From GCA-2861595 sp035525365 (GTDB lineage: Bacteria; Actinomycetota; Acidimicrobiia; Acidimicrobiales; GCA-2861595), in the NCBI GenBank assembly GCA_035525365.1, contig DATLEK010000018.1, positions 1 through 64,000 of the forward strand: a stretch of DNA of 64,000 nt, given 5' to 3'. Below are positions 1-9,536 of this stretch, one piece after another (the first letter of the stretch is position 1; every line of letters starts with the position of its first letter). The notes beneath the pieces are model-generated. The model was not told the origin of the DNA. It searched no databases and worked only from the letters and a program-made list of their open reading frames with translations. The position numbers and the translations under genes are program-made.

Positions 1-1359
1 ATTCGCCACGCCCGCTTCTCGACCTACGGGTTCGACCTCGGGATCTACGACCAGGCCACGTGGTTGTTGTCGCAGTTCAACGGCCAACTCATCACCGTCC
101 GCGGGCTCAACGTATTCGGGCACCACGCCACTCCGATTCTCTATCTTTTCGCGCCCTTCTACCGACTCGGCGCTGGTCCAGAGTTCCTACTGATCGTCCA
201 GGTCCTCGCCCAGGCCAGCGGGGCCGTGGCCGTGTATCTCCTCGCCCGTGATCGCTTGAAGAGCCGATGGCTGGGGGTCGGGCTGGCCGGTGTTCTTCTG
301 TTCAACCCCACCTATCAGTTCCTCGCCTGGGAGTACTTCCATCCGGAGACGCTGGCCATCGCCCCGCTCCTCTTCGCCTACTGGGCGGCCAGAGCCCGGC
401 GGTGGGGCTGGTTCTGGGTCGCCGCCGGTCTGGCTGTGGCCTGCAAAGAGGATGTGGCGCTGGCGCTGGCGGTTCTAGGAGTTCTGATCGCAATTCGTGG
501 GGATCGCCGGGTCGGCGCTTTCGTCGCTGCGGCCGCTGCCGCCTGGTACCTCCTGGTCACCCGGGTGGCGCTACCCGGGTTCAATCACGGGATCCCGCCC
601 TTCTACGAGGGGTACTTTGCCGAGTTCGGCAACAGCGCCGGTTCCGTCGCCCGCAACGTGGTCGGCCGGCCGGTCAACACCCTCCAGGCCATCACCCGGA
701 ATGATCGGCTCGACTACTTCCTGGGCATGCTTCTGCCGCTCGGGCTGCTGCCGCTCTTCGCTCTCCCGACGTTCCTCGTGGCCGGTCCGATGCTGGCCAT
801 CAACGCACTGTCAACCTTCCCCTACCCCCGCGACATCAAGTACCACTACGGCGCCCTCGTACTCGTCGGAGCCTTGGCCGCCACCGTCGAAGCGATCGCC
901 TGGATGGGCCACACCAGGCGAGCCAGTCGGGTTCTGGTCAGCGTGTTGCTGGTCGCTGCTCTGGCCACCACCGTGGCGTGGGGACCGTCGCCCATCAGCA
1001 CCCAATTCAGAAAGCAGCAGCTGTGGCCACTCGATGTCGACTCGAGGCAGGACTCCCGAGAAGCAGCGGTATCGATGGTTCCCTCCCGCGCTGCCGTCAG
1101 CGCCACGTTCGCCCTGGTTCCCCACCTAGCTCACAGGACCCGGATCTACCAGTTCCCAACCCCGTTCGTCGCCGGACTGTGGGGCGTGCAGGGCGAAAAT
1201 CTTCCCGATCCGGGGGTGGTGCAGTGGCTCGTGCTCGACCGAACACAATTGGGTCCCGAGGACCAAGCGGTCGCCGACGAGGCTCTGCTGGCGGAGTTCG
1301 TGGTTCGCTTCAGTCGCGAGGGCATCGTCGTGGCCGAGCGTCGTCCGGCTCCGAGCTAG
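1..1359 (+). CDS. DUF2079 family membrane protein (5' end outside window)
   Basis: The reading frame is open from the first base and ends at TAG 1357-1359, so the N-terminus lies upstream; 452 residues are visible. The first visible residues contain the DUF2079 signature DLGIYDQATW, followed by many hydrophobic segments (about eight to ten) and a soluble C-terminal tail after about residue 350. DUF2079 proteins are polytopic membrane proteins of unknown biochemistry, often found with glycosyltransferases and suspected to be GT-C-like enzymes using polyprenyl-linked sugars. The downstream glycan genes fit such a role, but function is inferred from family and context only. An internal TTG at 64 is not a credible start because conserved residues precede it. 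Confidence 0.85.
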   Translation: MRHARFSTYGFDLGIYDQATWLLSQFNGQLITVRGLNVFGHHATPILYLFAPFYRLGAGPEFLLIVQVLAQASGAVAVYLLARDRLKSRWLGVGLAGVLLFNPTYQFLAWEYFHPETLAIAPLLFAYWAARARRWGWFWVAAGLAVACKEDVALALAVLGVLIAIRGDRRVGAFVAAAAAAWYLLVTRVALPGFNHGIPPFYEGYFAEFGNSAGSVARNVVGRPVNTLQAITRNDRLDYFLGMLLPLGLLPLFALPTFLVAGPMLAINALSTFPYPRDIKYHYGALVLVGALAATVEAIAWMGHTRRASRVLVSVLLVAALATTVAWGPSPISTQFRKQQLWPLDVDSRQDSREAAVSMVPSRAAVSATFALVPHLAHRTRIYQFPTPFVAGLWGVQGENLPDPGVVQWLVLDRTQLGPEDQAVADEALLAEFVVRFSREGIVVAERRPAPS

Positions 1360-1383
1360 ACCCGGCGCGGCATTGACCTCGCG

Positions 1384-2475
1384 TTACCCGGCGGCGGCGA
1401 TACCGACCATGGGCTGGTTGAGGCGGATGGCGCCGGTGGACCCGTGGAACGTGGCCCGGAAAGCGAACACGCCGCCGTCCCTGGCCACCAGCCAGTAGCC
1501 GTCGCGGTCGGGATCCGTCGCCATTCCCACCATGGGCTGGTTGAGCCGGATGGCGCCGGTGGAGCCGGCGAAGTTGGCGTCGAAGGCGAACACGCCGCCG
1601 TCGGCCGCCACCATGAAGTAGCCGACACCGTCACGATCAGCGGCACCGCCCACCATCGGCTGGTTGAGCCGGATGTTCCCGGTGGAGCCGGCGAAGCGGG
1701 CGTTGAAGGCGAACACTCCACCGTCCCGGGCGAAGAGCCAGTAGCCGTTGCCGTCGGGGTCGGCGGCCATGCCCACCATGGGCTGGTTCAGGCGGATGTT
1801 GCCGGTGGAGCCACGGAACACGGCGCCGTTGCCGAATGCGAACACGCCACCGTCGGATGCCACCAGGTAGTAGCCGAGCCCGTTGGGAGCCGCAGCCATG
1901 CCGACGATGGGCTGGTTCAGGCGGATGTTGCCGGTGGAGCCGAAGAAGGGCGCATCGAAGGCGAACACGCCACCGTCGGACGCCACGAGCCAGTAGCCGA
2001 GCCCGTCAGGGTCCGACGCCATGCCCACCACCGGCTTGTTGAGGCGGATGTTGCCGGTCGACCCACGGAAGCTGGCCTGCGGCCCGAAGGCGAAGATCCC
2101 GCCATCAGCAGCATCGAGGTAGTACCCGCCCGTAGCAGCGGCGCTTGGCGTAGTAGTCGTAGTGACACCAGCCCTTGTCGTGGTGGCGCCGGCACTAGTC
2201 GTGGTCGTCGTCCCGTAGCCGTAGCCAGCAGGAGACGTAGTAGTGGTCGTGGCCCCCGCCACCGTGGTGGTCGTCGTCGAAGTGGTGCACCCGCCGACAT
2301 GTGCCGTCGTAGGAACTGTGAGCCCGCCGGTGATCGTCGAAGTTGTCGTCGCCGAGCAGGCCTCATGGCCGGCTGTATCGAACGACCCACTGGTAACGAC
2401 CGATACGAGCAGGCCAACGGCCAACAACGCCCCCACCGCCGACTGAAGTGCGTTTCGCCGAATGACACTGATCAT
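1384..2475 (-). CDS. Secreted protein with six DGG(I/V)FAF repeats
   Basis: 363 residues. Residues 1 to about 32 form a signal peptide (basic start, hydrophobic core around AVGALLAVGLLVSVVTS). A Thr/Pro/Ala-rich linker with TTTTT tracts follows to about residue 115. The C-terminal half holds six tandem repeats of roughly 40 residues, each with DGG(I/V)FAF, then GSTGNIRLNQP, then a VGMA-x-DPDG-GYW(L) block. Such repeats are common in secreted actinobacterial proteins and may form a beta-propeller-like fold; six copies would suit a closed propeller. The same repeat, also six times, ends the large protein at 30.3 kb. No catalytic motif is seen; a surface-binding or adhesion role is conjecture. 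It converges on the DUF2079 gene with 24 bp between stops. Confidence 0.85.
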   Translation of the reverse strand: MISVIRRNALQSAVGALLAVGLLVSVVTSGSFDTAGHEACSATTTSTITGGLTVPTTAHVGGCTTSTTTTTVAGATTTTTSPAGYGYGTTTTTSAGATTTRAGVTTTTTPSAAATGGYYLDAADGGIFAFGPQASFRGSTGNIRLNKPVVGMASDPDGLGYWLVASDGGVFAFDAPFFGSTGNIRLNQPIVGMAAAPNGLGYYLVASDGGVFAFGNGAVFRGSTGNIRLNQPMVGMAADPDGNGYWLFARDGGVFAFNARFAGSTGNIRLNQPMVGGAADRDGVGYFMVAADGGVFAFDANFAGSTGAIRLNQPMVGMATDPDRDGYWLVARDGGVFAFRATFHGSTGAIRLNQPMVGIAAAG

Positions 2476-2593
2476 CTGTAGAGACCCCGCTGTCGCTCAT
2501 CGATCACAAAAAGGAGGAATGCCCGCTTCACTGCCCGAACCTACCATGACCTGCAACCATCCTGTGACCAAGTTCGGGCCTCCCTGCGTTCGT

Positions 2594-3006
2594 CCAACGA
2601 CATCGCTGATTGGTCCAGATCGACATCGGGCCCGTCTGGAACGGTTGTGTGAGGCTGTGGTCAGATCTGGTGCGGGCTGCGGATGTACGGCTCACGGTCC
2701 GAGAGCTCCGAGGTGGACCGTTGGCGCCGACGTTTCTCGACAAGTTCGCTGCCGGGGACCCGCTCGGCATCCCTTCGACATTCCCGACCTGCGGGGCTGT
2801 GGACCTCGCTCTCACCGGGAGCTATCCGGAGCCCGCCTGCATCTGGGAAGCCGTGCGCGCCAGGAATGGCTGGACGGGTACCTGGACTAGCTCCTCACCC
2901 GTGACGCCCCGACAATCGGTGGAGGGCGGACCCGATCAGGATGCGCCGCTACTTCGAGGCCCTGGCGCTCAACACCGCTGGGCTCGTGGAGGACAAGGCG
3001 CTCTAC
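2594..3006 (+). pseudogene. Internally deleted copy of the DUF4143 ATPase gene
   Basis: This stretch matches the intact ATPase gene at 21,976-23,220. The upstream leader (about 2594-2660) matches 21,912-21,976, then about 355 bp including the Walker A region are missing, and from about 2664 to 3006 it matches 22,334-22,686 with small indels that break the frame. Recognisable encoded pieces are LTVRELRGGPLAPTFLDK and MRRYFEALALNTAGLVEDK. The similarity stops abruptly next to the 3' end of the fucose synthase gene. It is a dead fragment, 19 kb from its likely parent. How it moved is not visible; no IS element borders it. Confidence 0.8.
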
Positions 3007-3010
3007 CGCA

Positions 3011-3955
3011 TCACCTGTGGGCTGATGTCTGCGCCAAGTACCACCGGTACGTCTGCTCTATCCCACTACGCAAGGGGGTATCTGCCTCCCACCCCAGCAC
3101 CGCCAGCGCCCCTACGTCGAGCACCTTCCGGGGCGTCCCGTCAGGCTTCGTCTTATCGAAGACGAGCCTGGCCCCCGGATACACGATATCTCGGACGAGT
3201 TCAGCGAGGGCGCGGATGCTGAGATCCTCGCCGGTCCCCACATTGATGTGGCCGTGCTGGTCGTAGTTCTCCATGAGGAACATACAGGCGTCGGCCAGAT
3301 CGTCGACGTGGAGGAACTCTCGCATAGGGGTACCGGTACCCCAGATAACCACGTCGGCTTCGCCGGCAATCTTGGCGTCATGGAACTTGCGGATGAGAGC
3401 GGGCAGGACGTGGCTGCTGTTGAGGTCGAAATTATCGTTCGGCCCGTACAGGTTGGTGGGCATGGCCGAGATGAAGTTACAGCCATACTGCACGCGGTAA
3501 CTCTGACAGAGCTTGATGCCAGCGATCTTGGCCAGCGCGTAGGCCTCGTTGGTGGGCTCCAGTGGGCCGGTAAGCAACTGATCTTCATCGATGGGCTGGG
3601 CGGCATGGCGGGGGTAGATGCAGGAGCTGCCCAGGTACAAGAGCTTGGTAGCTCCGAATAGGTGGCTGGCGTGGACCACCGTCGCGTGGATCATCATGTT
3701 GTCGTAGAGGAACTCCGCCGGTCGGGTGGAGTTGGCGATGATTCCGCCCACCGTGCCCGCGACGAGGAACACATACTCGGGCCGATTTGCCTTGAACCAG
3801 TAGTTGACCGCCGCCTGGTCACGAAGATCCAGCTGATCGCGGGTGGCAGTGAGCACGTTGGTGAAACCATCAGCCTTCAGGCGGCGCACCAAGGCCGAGC
3901 CGACCAGGCCACGGTGGCCAGCCACATAGATCTTGGAGTCCTCGACCATCGTCAT
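3011..3955 (-). CDS. fcl: GDP-L-fucose synthase
   Basis: 314 residues, the usual length. A short-chain dehydrogenase/reductase that converts GDP-4-keto-6-deoxy-D-mannose to GDP-L-fucose by 3,5-epimerisation and NADPH-dependent 4-reduction in the cytoplasm. The N-terminal Rossmann glycine motif GHRGLVGSA is at about residues 13-21; the catalytic serine and cysteine lie in LGSSCIYP near 110, and the YxxxK pair in YALAK near 140; NLYGPNDNFD and REFLHVDDLAD are typical family blocks. The first two Met codons (3955 and 3949) are both possible starts. GDP-mannose 4,6-dehydratase is not in the window. The gene supplies activated fucose for the neighbouring glycosyltransferases. Its 3' end abuts the ATPase pseudogene. 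Confidence 0.95.
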   Translation of the reverse strand: MTMVEDSKIYVAGHRGLVGSALVRRLKADGFTNVLTATRDQLDLRDQAAVNYWFKANRPEYVFLVAGTVGGIIANSTRPAEFLYDNMMIHATVVHASHLFGATKLLYLGSSCIYPRHAAQPIDEDQLLTGPLEPTNEAYALAKIAGIKLCQSYRVQYGCNFISAMPTNLYGPNDNFDLNSSHVLPALIRKFHDAKIAGEADVVIWGTGTPMREFLHVDDLADACMFLMENYDQHGHINVGTGEDLSIRALAELVRDIVYPGARLVFDKTKPDGTPRKVLDVGALAVLGWEADTPLRSGIEQTYRWYLAQTSAHR

Positions 3956-4142
3956 CCCTCGTCTACCGACCTACCCCTGCTGGTCATCGCAATCAATTCG
4001 AACGGTGAGCTAGCCAGCTCGCCAGCTCCTCAAGCGTATGGTGGGCCTTCAACTCACCCACACCCTGACGGGCTGAGGATGGATCCGTGCCCTCCACTCC
4101 ACAGCTTGCCCCGGAGGTAGCACTCGGCGACATCGGCCCGCT
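3956..4142. other. Intergenic, no gene seen
   Basis: Short region upstream of the fucose synthase gene. It must hold that gene's promoter, but no convincing -35/-10 pair, repeat or small gene could be singled out. Confidence 0.4.
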
Positions 4143-4330
4143 CTACGCGGCGATGTCGCGTAGACGCCAGTCCGGACAGGCACCACACCGTGTCAAGCAG
4201 GCCGCTTCGGCGGCGTAGCGCAGCCCGTCGAGGCCGGGGCGGTCGAGGCGGGCGCCGGAATGGCCGTCGTCGAGGAACAACGCCACCAGCTCGTGTTCCT
4301 CGACCATGCCCTCAGCACCCGTCGCCATCG
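4143..4330 (-). pseudogene. Serine recombinase (resolvase) N-terminal fragment
   Basis: The minus strand encodes VALFLDDGHSGARLDRPGLD followed by GLRYAAEAA, which is the hallmark stretch of large and small serine recombinases (usual form F-x-DDGYSG-x-x-LDRPGL-x-x-L). The catalytic-serine region upstream and the DNA-binding domain downstream are missing, leaving at most 77 residues. It is a remnant of a mobile element at the left border of the AT-richer glycan cassette. The identification rests on one diagnostic block. Confidence 0.65.
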
Positions 4331-4499
4331 ATGGATCTCCCGAGAGCGCTCCAAAAGAACACGTAGACTTTCGCAACCATCTTCATCCGGTTCCGCCCGA
4401 ATTACTTCAGTTGACCGATTTGCCTGTTCGCAGACCCCTTCGCTTCAACCCTATGCCGTTAGGAGGCGTGCCTGCCTACGGTCGAGCCGGAGTCGCTCC

Positions 4500-5366
4500 A
4501 TGTCTTTAATCGCCGACGGGTCCCCTGAGATCTCAATAATTATACCTACCCGCGACGAGGCAGAAAACCTTCCCTGCCTGCTGCGTTCGATTGCAAACCA
4601 GCGCGAGGTCAAAGTTGAGGTCGTCGTGGTCGACCAGGCCAGCGATGACGGCACCAGAGCAATCGCCACTGAGTTCGGATGCAAGGTACTCATGGTGCCC
4701 CCCAGTGGCTATTACTCGCCACCTTCCACAAGCCGGAACGCCGGTGCTGAGGCGGCTCAGGGCTCAATCCTGCTTCACCTTGACGCAGACATGGAACTCG
4801 CCCACCCCGAGGTGTTGTGGGTACTCAGAGAGGCGTTCCGGCAGGGCTATCGCGCCGCGATTCTGCGAGAAATAGATGTTGCCCTCGGGTTCTGGGCACA
4901 TGTCAAGGCAGTGGAACGTCGCTGCTATTGGGGCACTGCCATGGAGTCAGCGCGAGCATGCGACAGTCTTCTTTTTCAAGCTCTTGGCGGATACGACACC
5001 ACCATATCGTCTGGAGAGGACTTCGACATATCATTTCGCCTTAGTCGCTGCACTGAGATTCATCGCGATGATCGGCTGCTTGTACTTCACCATTCCAGAC
5101 ATGCGTCCCTTGTAAAGCTACTCGACAAGAAGTTCAATTACGGCCGAACCGCCAATACCTATCTCACCAAACCTGCTGGTTCACCCGATAACCGCGCGAT
5201 TGCCATCTCTTTATCATGCTTAAAGGCATACGTGAAGGCGAGGATCGAGTTCCGCTCCAACCCACTTCAGTATTTGGCCATCTTCCCCCTTCGGCTATTG
5301 GAGCTACTCGCGGTACTTTGTGGTATAGCGTATTCACACATAACAGAGGGGCGAGGTCACCGATAG
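4500..5366 (+). CDS. Family 2 glycosyltransferase
   Basis: 288 residues from ATG 4500, chosen because a GGAG lies 7 bp upstream and the GT2 fold starts at once (EISIIIPTRDEAENLPCLL, residues about 9-27). VDQASDDGT near 45 is the nucleotide-binding loop and LHLDADMEL near 92 carries the DxD metal site; SGEDFDISFRL near 165 is the ED-type catalytic motif. The C-terminal 40 residues are hydrophobic (LLELLAVLCGIAYS), suggesting membrane association. Expected to transfer a sugar from a nucleotide donor during surface glycan synthesis; donor and acceptor cannot be told. First gene of a co-directional run to 11.6 kb; the next start is 5 bp after its stop. Frame is open upstream to 4260, but that part looks non-coding. 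Confidence 0.88.
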   Translation: MSLIADGSPEISIIIPTRDEAENLPCLLRSIANQREVKVEVVVVDQASDDGTRAIATEFGCKVLMVPPSGYYSPPSTSRNAGAEAAQGSILLHLDADMELAHPEVLWVLREAFRQGYRAAILREIDVALGFWAHVKAVERRCYWGTAMESARACDSLLFQALGGYDTTISSGEDFDISFRLSRCTEIHRDDRLLVLHHSRHASLVKLLDKKFNYGRTANTYLTKPAGSPDNRAIAISLSCLKAYVKARIEFRSNPLQYLAIFPLRLLELLAVLCGIAYSHITEGRGHR

Positions 5367-5371
5367 CCGCT

Positions 5372-6625
5372 ATGTCCCACACCAACGTCGAGCATTCTCC
5401 TCTTTATTCTCCCGTTAGGACGCTTAAAGTTCTCGTTGGTCCGGCCCATTACCAGCTCGATATGTCTTTCGGCAGTGAATGCCAATGGGCCGCAGAACTT
5501 GTCCGCGAAATAGCGGCAGCCGGGCACGATGTTATTGCGTTAGCCGGTAAGTCGACGGTTGCCTCCCACGCTTCACTCACCGTCCGGCCACTTTGGACTC
5601 GAAACTCTCCGGCGCTGCTACGCCATCGGCTTGAGTTTCTGGCCCGTTACACCGCTGCCGGGATAGGCCCAGTGCGACGTGGCAGCATTGATGTTCTACA
5701 CCATATGCTTCCGTTCGCGCTGGGGTGGACCTTCAACCCGTTAGCCCTCTGCGCCCCTTCCTCTTTGCCCTTCGTTGTTGGTCCAGTGCAGACACTCCAC
5801 GGGGGAGATCTAACTGATGAGGGGCCGGAGTCTCGGATTTTCGAAACGTCGCCATCAGGGCTGCGGTCATTGACTCAGTTGAGACCGCTCTTCGAGCGAC
5901 TCTCCTACCGGACACTGGCACGAGCCGATGTAGTTATTGCAGTATCGCGAGCAGCGCAGGAAATGTGCCTTGCCGCGGTTCCGTCTGCGAACGTCAAGGT
6001 TGTGCCGCCAGGCGTGGACGCCCGTCTTTTCACTCCCCCTATCGGACGTTCCTGTCGTCACGCAAATGAGATTCTCACGGTGGGACACCTCGTGAAACGC
6101 AAGAACACCTATTTGCTTATTCGCGCTGTCGCTCAACTTTTGAAGGAGGGCTCGACCCTCACCTTGAGGATCATTGGCGACGGACCCGAACGCAGCCGGC
6201 TGGAGACGCTCGCCCGGAATCTCGGGATCTCACGTCAGGTGATTTTCCAAGGACTCGTGCCGAACTCGGAATTGCCGGCGTATTACCAGCAGGCCGCTGT
6301 TGTATGTCTGGTATCCCGTGCGGAGGCAGCGGCCGCCGCACCCCTCGAAGGGATGGCGTGCGGGACCCCAGTCGTGTGCACTCCCACGGGCATTATGGGG
6401 GAGATCCTGCAAGAACGCGAGATCGGTATCCTCGTAGACGGTAACGCTGCCTCCATAGCCGGGGCACTTCGCACCCTCCTTGCCGATGAGCAGCTCCGTT
6501 CCCGCATGGGAGTTGAAGGCCGAACGGTCATTGAGCGTCAGCACACCTGGGGTCGCATCGGTGCCTCATACGTCGACGCCTACTACGAGGCGTGCGACTT
6601 ACGGCCAAGCCATTCCAAGCCGTGA
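5372..6625 (+). CDS. Family 4 glycosyltransferase
   Basis: 417 residues from ATG 5372. GT-B fold: the N-terminal acceptor domain begins LKVLVGPAHYQLDMSFGSE and the C-terminal domain carries TVGHLVKRKNTYLLIRAV, then IIGDGPERSRLETLA and the motif RAEAAAAAPLEGMACGTPVV, equivalent to the E-x7-E nucleotide-sugar site of GT4 enzymes. Probably a retaining glycosyltransferase acting at the inner face of the membrane on a lipid-linked glycan. It follows the GT2 gene by 5 bp and is overlapped or closely followed by the next gene, so all are likely in one transcript. Confidence 0.88.
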   Translation: MSHTNVEHSPLYSPVRTLKVLVGPAHYQLDMSFGSECQWAAELVREIAAAGHDVIALAGKSTVASHASLTVRPLWTRNSPALLRHRLEFLARYTAAGIGPVRRGSIDVLHHMLPFALGWTFNPLALCAPSSLPFVVGPVQTLHGGDLTDEGPESRIFETSPSGLRSLTQLRPLFERLSYRTLARADVVIAVSRAAQEMCLAAVPSANVKVVPPGVDARLFTPPIGRSCRHANEILTVGHLVKRKNTYLLIRAVAQLLKEGSTLTLRIIGDGPERSRLETLARNLGISRQVIFQGLVPNSELPAYYQQAAVVCLVSRAEAAAAAPLEGMACGTPVVCTPTGIMGEILQEREIGILVDGNAASIAGALRTLLADEQLRSRMGVEGRTVIERQHTWGRIGASYVDAYYEACDLRPSHSKP

Positions 6626-8913
6626 TTCGACACCCAAGATCGACACTTCGTCCTCGGCCTTCGGCTCGGCCGGCGCCAGCGGCCGTTGGTCGCGCGCGCA
6701 CGATTAAACAGCTAGCAATGCAGGTAGCACGACATCGCCCTCTTCCCACAATTGCAAACGCACCTCCTATCGCTGGGTCCGCACGGCTTGGCCGGACACA
6801 ACCCCCTCCCACGCTGGCCTGGCTCACCCTGGTTCTTGTTTTTGGTGGCCTTTTTCTGCACCGAGGTTGGTTCGGTGGAGGAATAATTTCTTTTGGTGAC
6901 TGGACCTATTACTCCAGCGATACAATGAACGACCTTGCTCGATTCCCGCACGCCTGGGAGGAGGCTCGAGGACTCGGAGGTTTCAACACCTCCCTTAGTC
7001 TAGCGCCTCACGAGATTGTCTATGGCGTCCTAGGAAAGCTGGGGCTCTCTTATGCACTTACTCAACGTCTAGTAACCTTTTTTCCGTTTGCTTTTCTACC
7101 TTTTATATCGATGTTCATGTTCATGCGACGGTTCAGTAGCCAAGGGGGCGCCAGAGCAACGGCGGCGCTACTCTACGGTGCGAACACCTACATTATCTCT
7201 GTGGGAAATCAGCACATGTTCATCGGTCTAGTCTACGGCATTGCTCCTTTCGTGATTGGGGGCTACCTGGATGCGTTCGAATCGGTTAGTTGCCCCCGAA
7301 ATGCCCGACGGTACTTCTCCCGAATGACACCTGCGATCGGCCCAGGGCTATTACTGTCTCTCGCCCTCATGCTCGACGCCCGTATCGCACTTCTCATCCT
7401 GGCGGCTTCCGTCTTTCTCGGCATAATATCCATTATTGTTAATCGTAAATGGAAGCCTATCGCCTGCGCTTTTGGATTCTCACTAGCTATCGTCGCGGGG
7501 ACGCACGCCTATTGGATAGTGCCCCTTCTTCTTCATGGCCATGGAGCAGCCTACGCTGGGATTCTTCCTCCTGTTCCTTGGATAAGCTGGGCAGATCTTC
7601 CTCATGCAATCGCTCTTAACGAGCCGTTCTGGACCGGTGCTGAACAGACCTACTTTCACCCTAATGCCCCGTCGATGGTTCTTCAACTTACGCCCGTCTT
7701 TGCGTTCGGGGCGCTGCTTATCAGGCGGCGCTATCGAGATTGGCGACTTGGAGCATTTGGGTTTTTATCCTTGATTGGTGTCTTCCTGGTAAAGGGGGAA
7801 AACCCTCCATTTGGTGAGGCGTACCGCTGGCTGTTCCTTCACTTACCTCCGATGCGATTGTTCCGTGACATGTCAAAGTTCAACTTGTTCGTCGCCCTTG
7901 GCTACGCGGTGCTTATTGGGTCCTTCGTCGCCTCGCTTATCGAAGGTCGCGTCAGGGACAGGAATGGAGTCAGCTTCATTGGCGCGAACCGTACATTTCT
8001 CGGCTGGCTGAACCAGTTGGTCCGGCCGGCCTTGGTCTGCGTTGTCATCGCCGTGGTGCTGTTTGGAGCTCGCCCGCTACTGACGCAAGATATGGGCATC
8101 ATGAGGACGCGTGCTGTTCCTTCGGCTTACGCAGAGGTGGCCCGGGTCCTAGGCCGCGACCCAGAATTTGGACGGGTGCTGTGGGTGCCTGGAGAGCCTC
8201 GGTTTTCTAGCCGATCGCGGCGGCATCCAGCTGTAGTGCCGGCTGACTTTGTCGACTTAATTCCCGAAAGTAGCCGCTTTGTCGATACACCAACGGAGTT
8301 GCTGTTCCAACGGAGCATCAATGAGTACCTTTACGCCTACGCTGTGCGCTACATCGTCGTCGATTTGCGCGAGGAGTTGGCGGGGTATCCCGGCGCTAAC
8401 AACGAACAGCGGTCGTTCTATGGGGCCTCCGTTGAAGAGTCTCTCGATTCTCTGTCATCCACGACACTTCTTTCTCGGAGCGGCGGAGTAACGGTTTTTG
8501 GGGTACGCGGGACACCTGCATTTGCAACAGTATCTCTCCCCGATGTACGGGGAGGCCCCGATGTCACGTTTTCCCGATCATTTGACGGGGCCCGCCGTGT
8601 CGAGTGGCGGCCGTCTCGCAATGGGGCTCAGTCGCTCATTATTAGCGAGCGCTTTCATAAGGGATGGCATGGTGAGTTCGTCGGACAAACTGCCAACGGA
8701 AGAGAGATCCCTGTTCGGGCACGACACGTGGTCGGGACGCGCGACCGCAACAGCTGGGAGGTCGACGTGCCCTCAGGAGTTGTCACTGTCAAGGGCCAGA
8801 TGCGGCTTCGAGCACAGCGGTACGCCAATGCGGGCGTCGCCATCAGCAGCGTAACCTTGCTTGCCCTGCTAGGCGCGATCTTCGCCCGTCCGAGAAAGCG
8901 CACTCGATCATAA
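6592..8913 (+). CDS. Large polytopic membrane protein, GT-C-like
   Basis: Up to 773 residues. The start is uncertain: GTG 6592 overlaps the previous gene by 34 bp, while ATG 6718 gives 731 residues and removes a basic, proline-rich leader that looks poorly coding. About 11-12 hydrophobic segments fill residues 80-510, with charged residues near the first loop (FGDWTYYSSD), as in GT-C glycosyltransferases. A soluble extracytoplasmic domain follows, and a last TM segment (VTLLALLGAIFA) ends the protein. The block PPMRLFRDMSKFNLFVALGY parallels FAIMREPQKFVALLALAY of the protein at 15.6 kb, so the two are distant relatives. A role in assembling or transferring surface glycan is inferred from context. 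Confidence 0.75.
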   Translation: MRLTAKPFQAVIRHPRSTLRPRPSARPAPAAVGRARTIKQLAMQVARHRPLPTIANAPPIAGSARLGRTQPPPTLAWLTLVLVFGGLFLHRGWFGGGIISFGDWTYYSSDTMNDLARFPHAWEEARGLGGFNTSLSLAPHEIVYGVLGKLGLSYALTQRLVTFFPFAFLPFISMFMFMRRFSSQGGARATAALLYGANTYIISVGNQHMFIGLVYGIAPFVIGGYLDAFESVSCPRNARRYFSRMTPAIGPGLLLSLALMLDARIALLILAASVFLGIISIIVNRKWKPIACAFGFSLAIVAGTHAYWIVPLLLHGHGAAYAGILPPVPWISWADLPHAIALNEPFWTGAEQTYFHPNAPSMVLQLTPVFAFGALLIRRRYRDWRLGAFGFLSLIGVFLVKGENPPFGEAYRWLFLHLPPMRLFRDMSKFNLFVALGYAVLIGSFVASLIEGRVRDRNGVSFIGANRTFLGWLNQLVRPALVCVVIAVVLFGARPLLTQDMGIMRTRAVPSAYAEVARVLGRDPEFGRVLWVPGEPRFSSRSRRHPAVVPADFVDLIPESSRFVDTPTELLFQRSINEYLYAYAVRYIVVDLREELAGYPGANNEQRSFYGASVEESLDSLSSTTLLSRSGGVTVFGVRGTPAFATVSLPDVRGGPDVTFSRSFDGARRVEWRPSRNGAQSLIISERFHKGWHGEFVGQTANGREIPVRARHVVGTRDRNSWEVDVPSGVVTVKGQMRLRAQRYANAGVAISSVTLLALLGAIFARPRKRTRS

Positions 8914-9536
8914 TGAGCCATCAGGACGGCCCAACATTGCTTTGGCACTTCAGACTTCTCATGGGGGCCCTCATCGGGTTGGGTGCAATTATTGCAAGCC
9001 TGGCGGGAACCATGCCTGCCCTGAGATTAGCGATCGCCGCCTTGTGCGCGGTCGGATTGGTCATCGTTAGGACAGACTTCCGTCTTGTTCTGCTCGCCGG
9101 CGTAGGGGCTGTCGGCGGCGGCGGCGTAGCTACTCTGGGCGGGTTTGGCGTGCGAGACTCTCTCCTGCTCGTTGGCTTAAGCTTGCTCGCCACCTCGGCC
9201 GTCTGCGCTTCATTTACTCCCGCCTCCCAACGGTCGGCACTTTCACGAACGATCCCTGGGATTTTCCATCTTTCTCGCGGACGAGGTGACAGACCAATTG
9301 ACAGCAGTGACCGCCTAGTTCCATTGGCCGCGGACAAAACAGTGAAACGCATCCCTTGTTCTATTTCAGACGTACTGCTCGCGACCGCGATCGGCGCGTT
9401 GCTCCTCACGGCATGCGCTGTTGTCGCTCACCCGCAATCAACGGGTTCGCTTTCAACTTTAGCATTGGTGCTTCTCCTTTCCGGCACGCTCACATGGACC
9501 GTTCAGGCTTTCAAAGGAGATAAGGGTTCCGAATGA
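8913..9536 (+). CDS. Hypothetical membrane protein
   Basis: 207 residues; ATG 8913 overlaps the preceding TAA by 1 bp. Two pairs of hydrophobic helices (about residues 13-50, 55-95 and 150-195) flank a polar loop. I do not recognise a family. Coupling on both sides (1-bp and 4-bp overlaps) says it is translated with the glycan genes and may be a small partner of the large membrane protein before it. Confidence 0.7.
   Translation: MSHQDGPTLLWHFRLLMGALIGLGAIIASLAGTMPALRLAIAALCAVGLVIVRTDFRLVLLAGVGAVGGGGVATLGGFGVRDSLLLVGLSLLATSAVCASFTPASQRSALSRTIPGIFHLSRGRGDRPIDSSDRLVPLAADKTVKRIPCSISDVLLATAIGALLLTACAVVAHPQSTGSLSTLALVLLLSGTLTWTVQAFKGDKGSE

Noticed and set aside
1396..2127. Regular DNA repeats that could suggest a CRISPR array
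   Set aside because: Period is about 120 bp, in frame, and encodes the DGG protein repeats; no short spacers or cas genes. The same holds at 30.3-31.1 kb.
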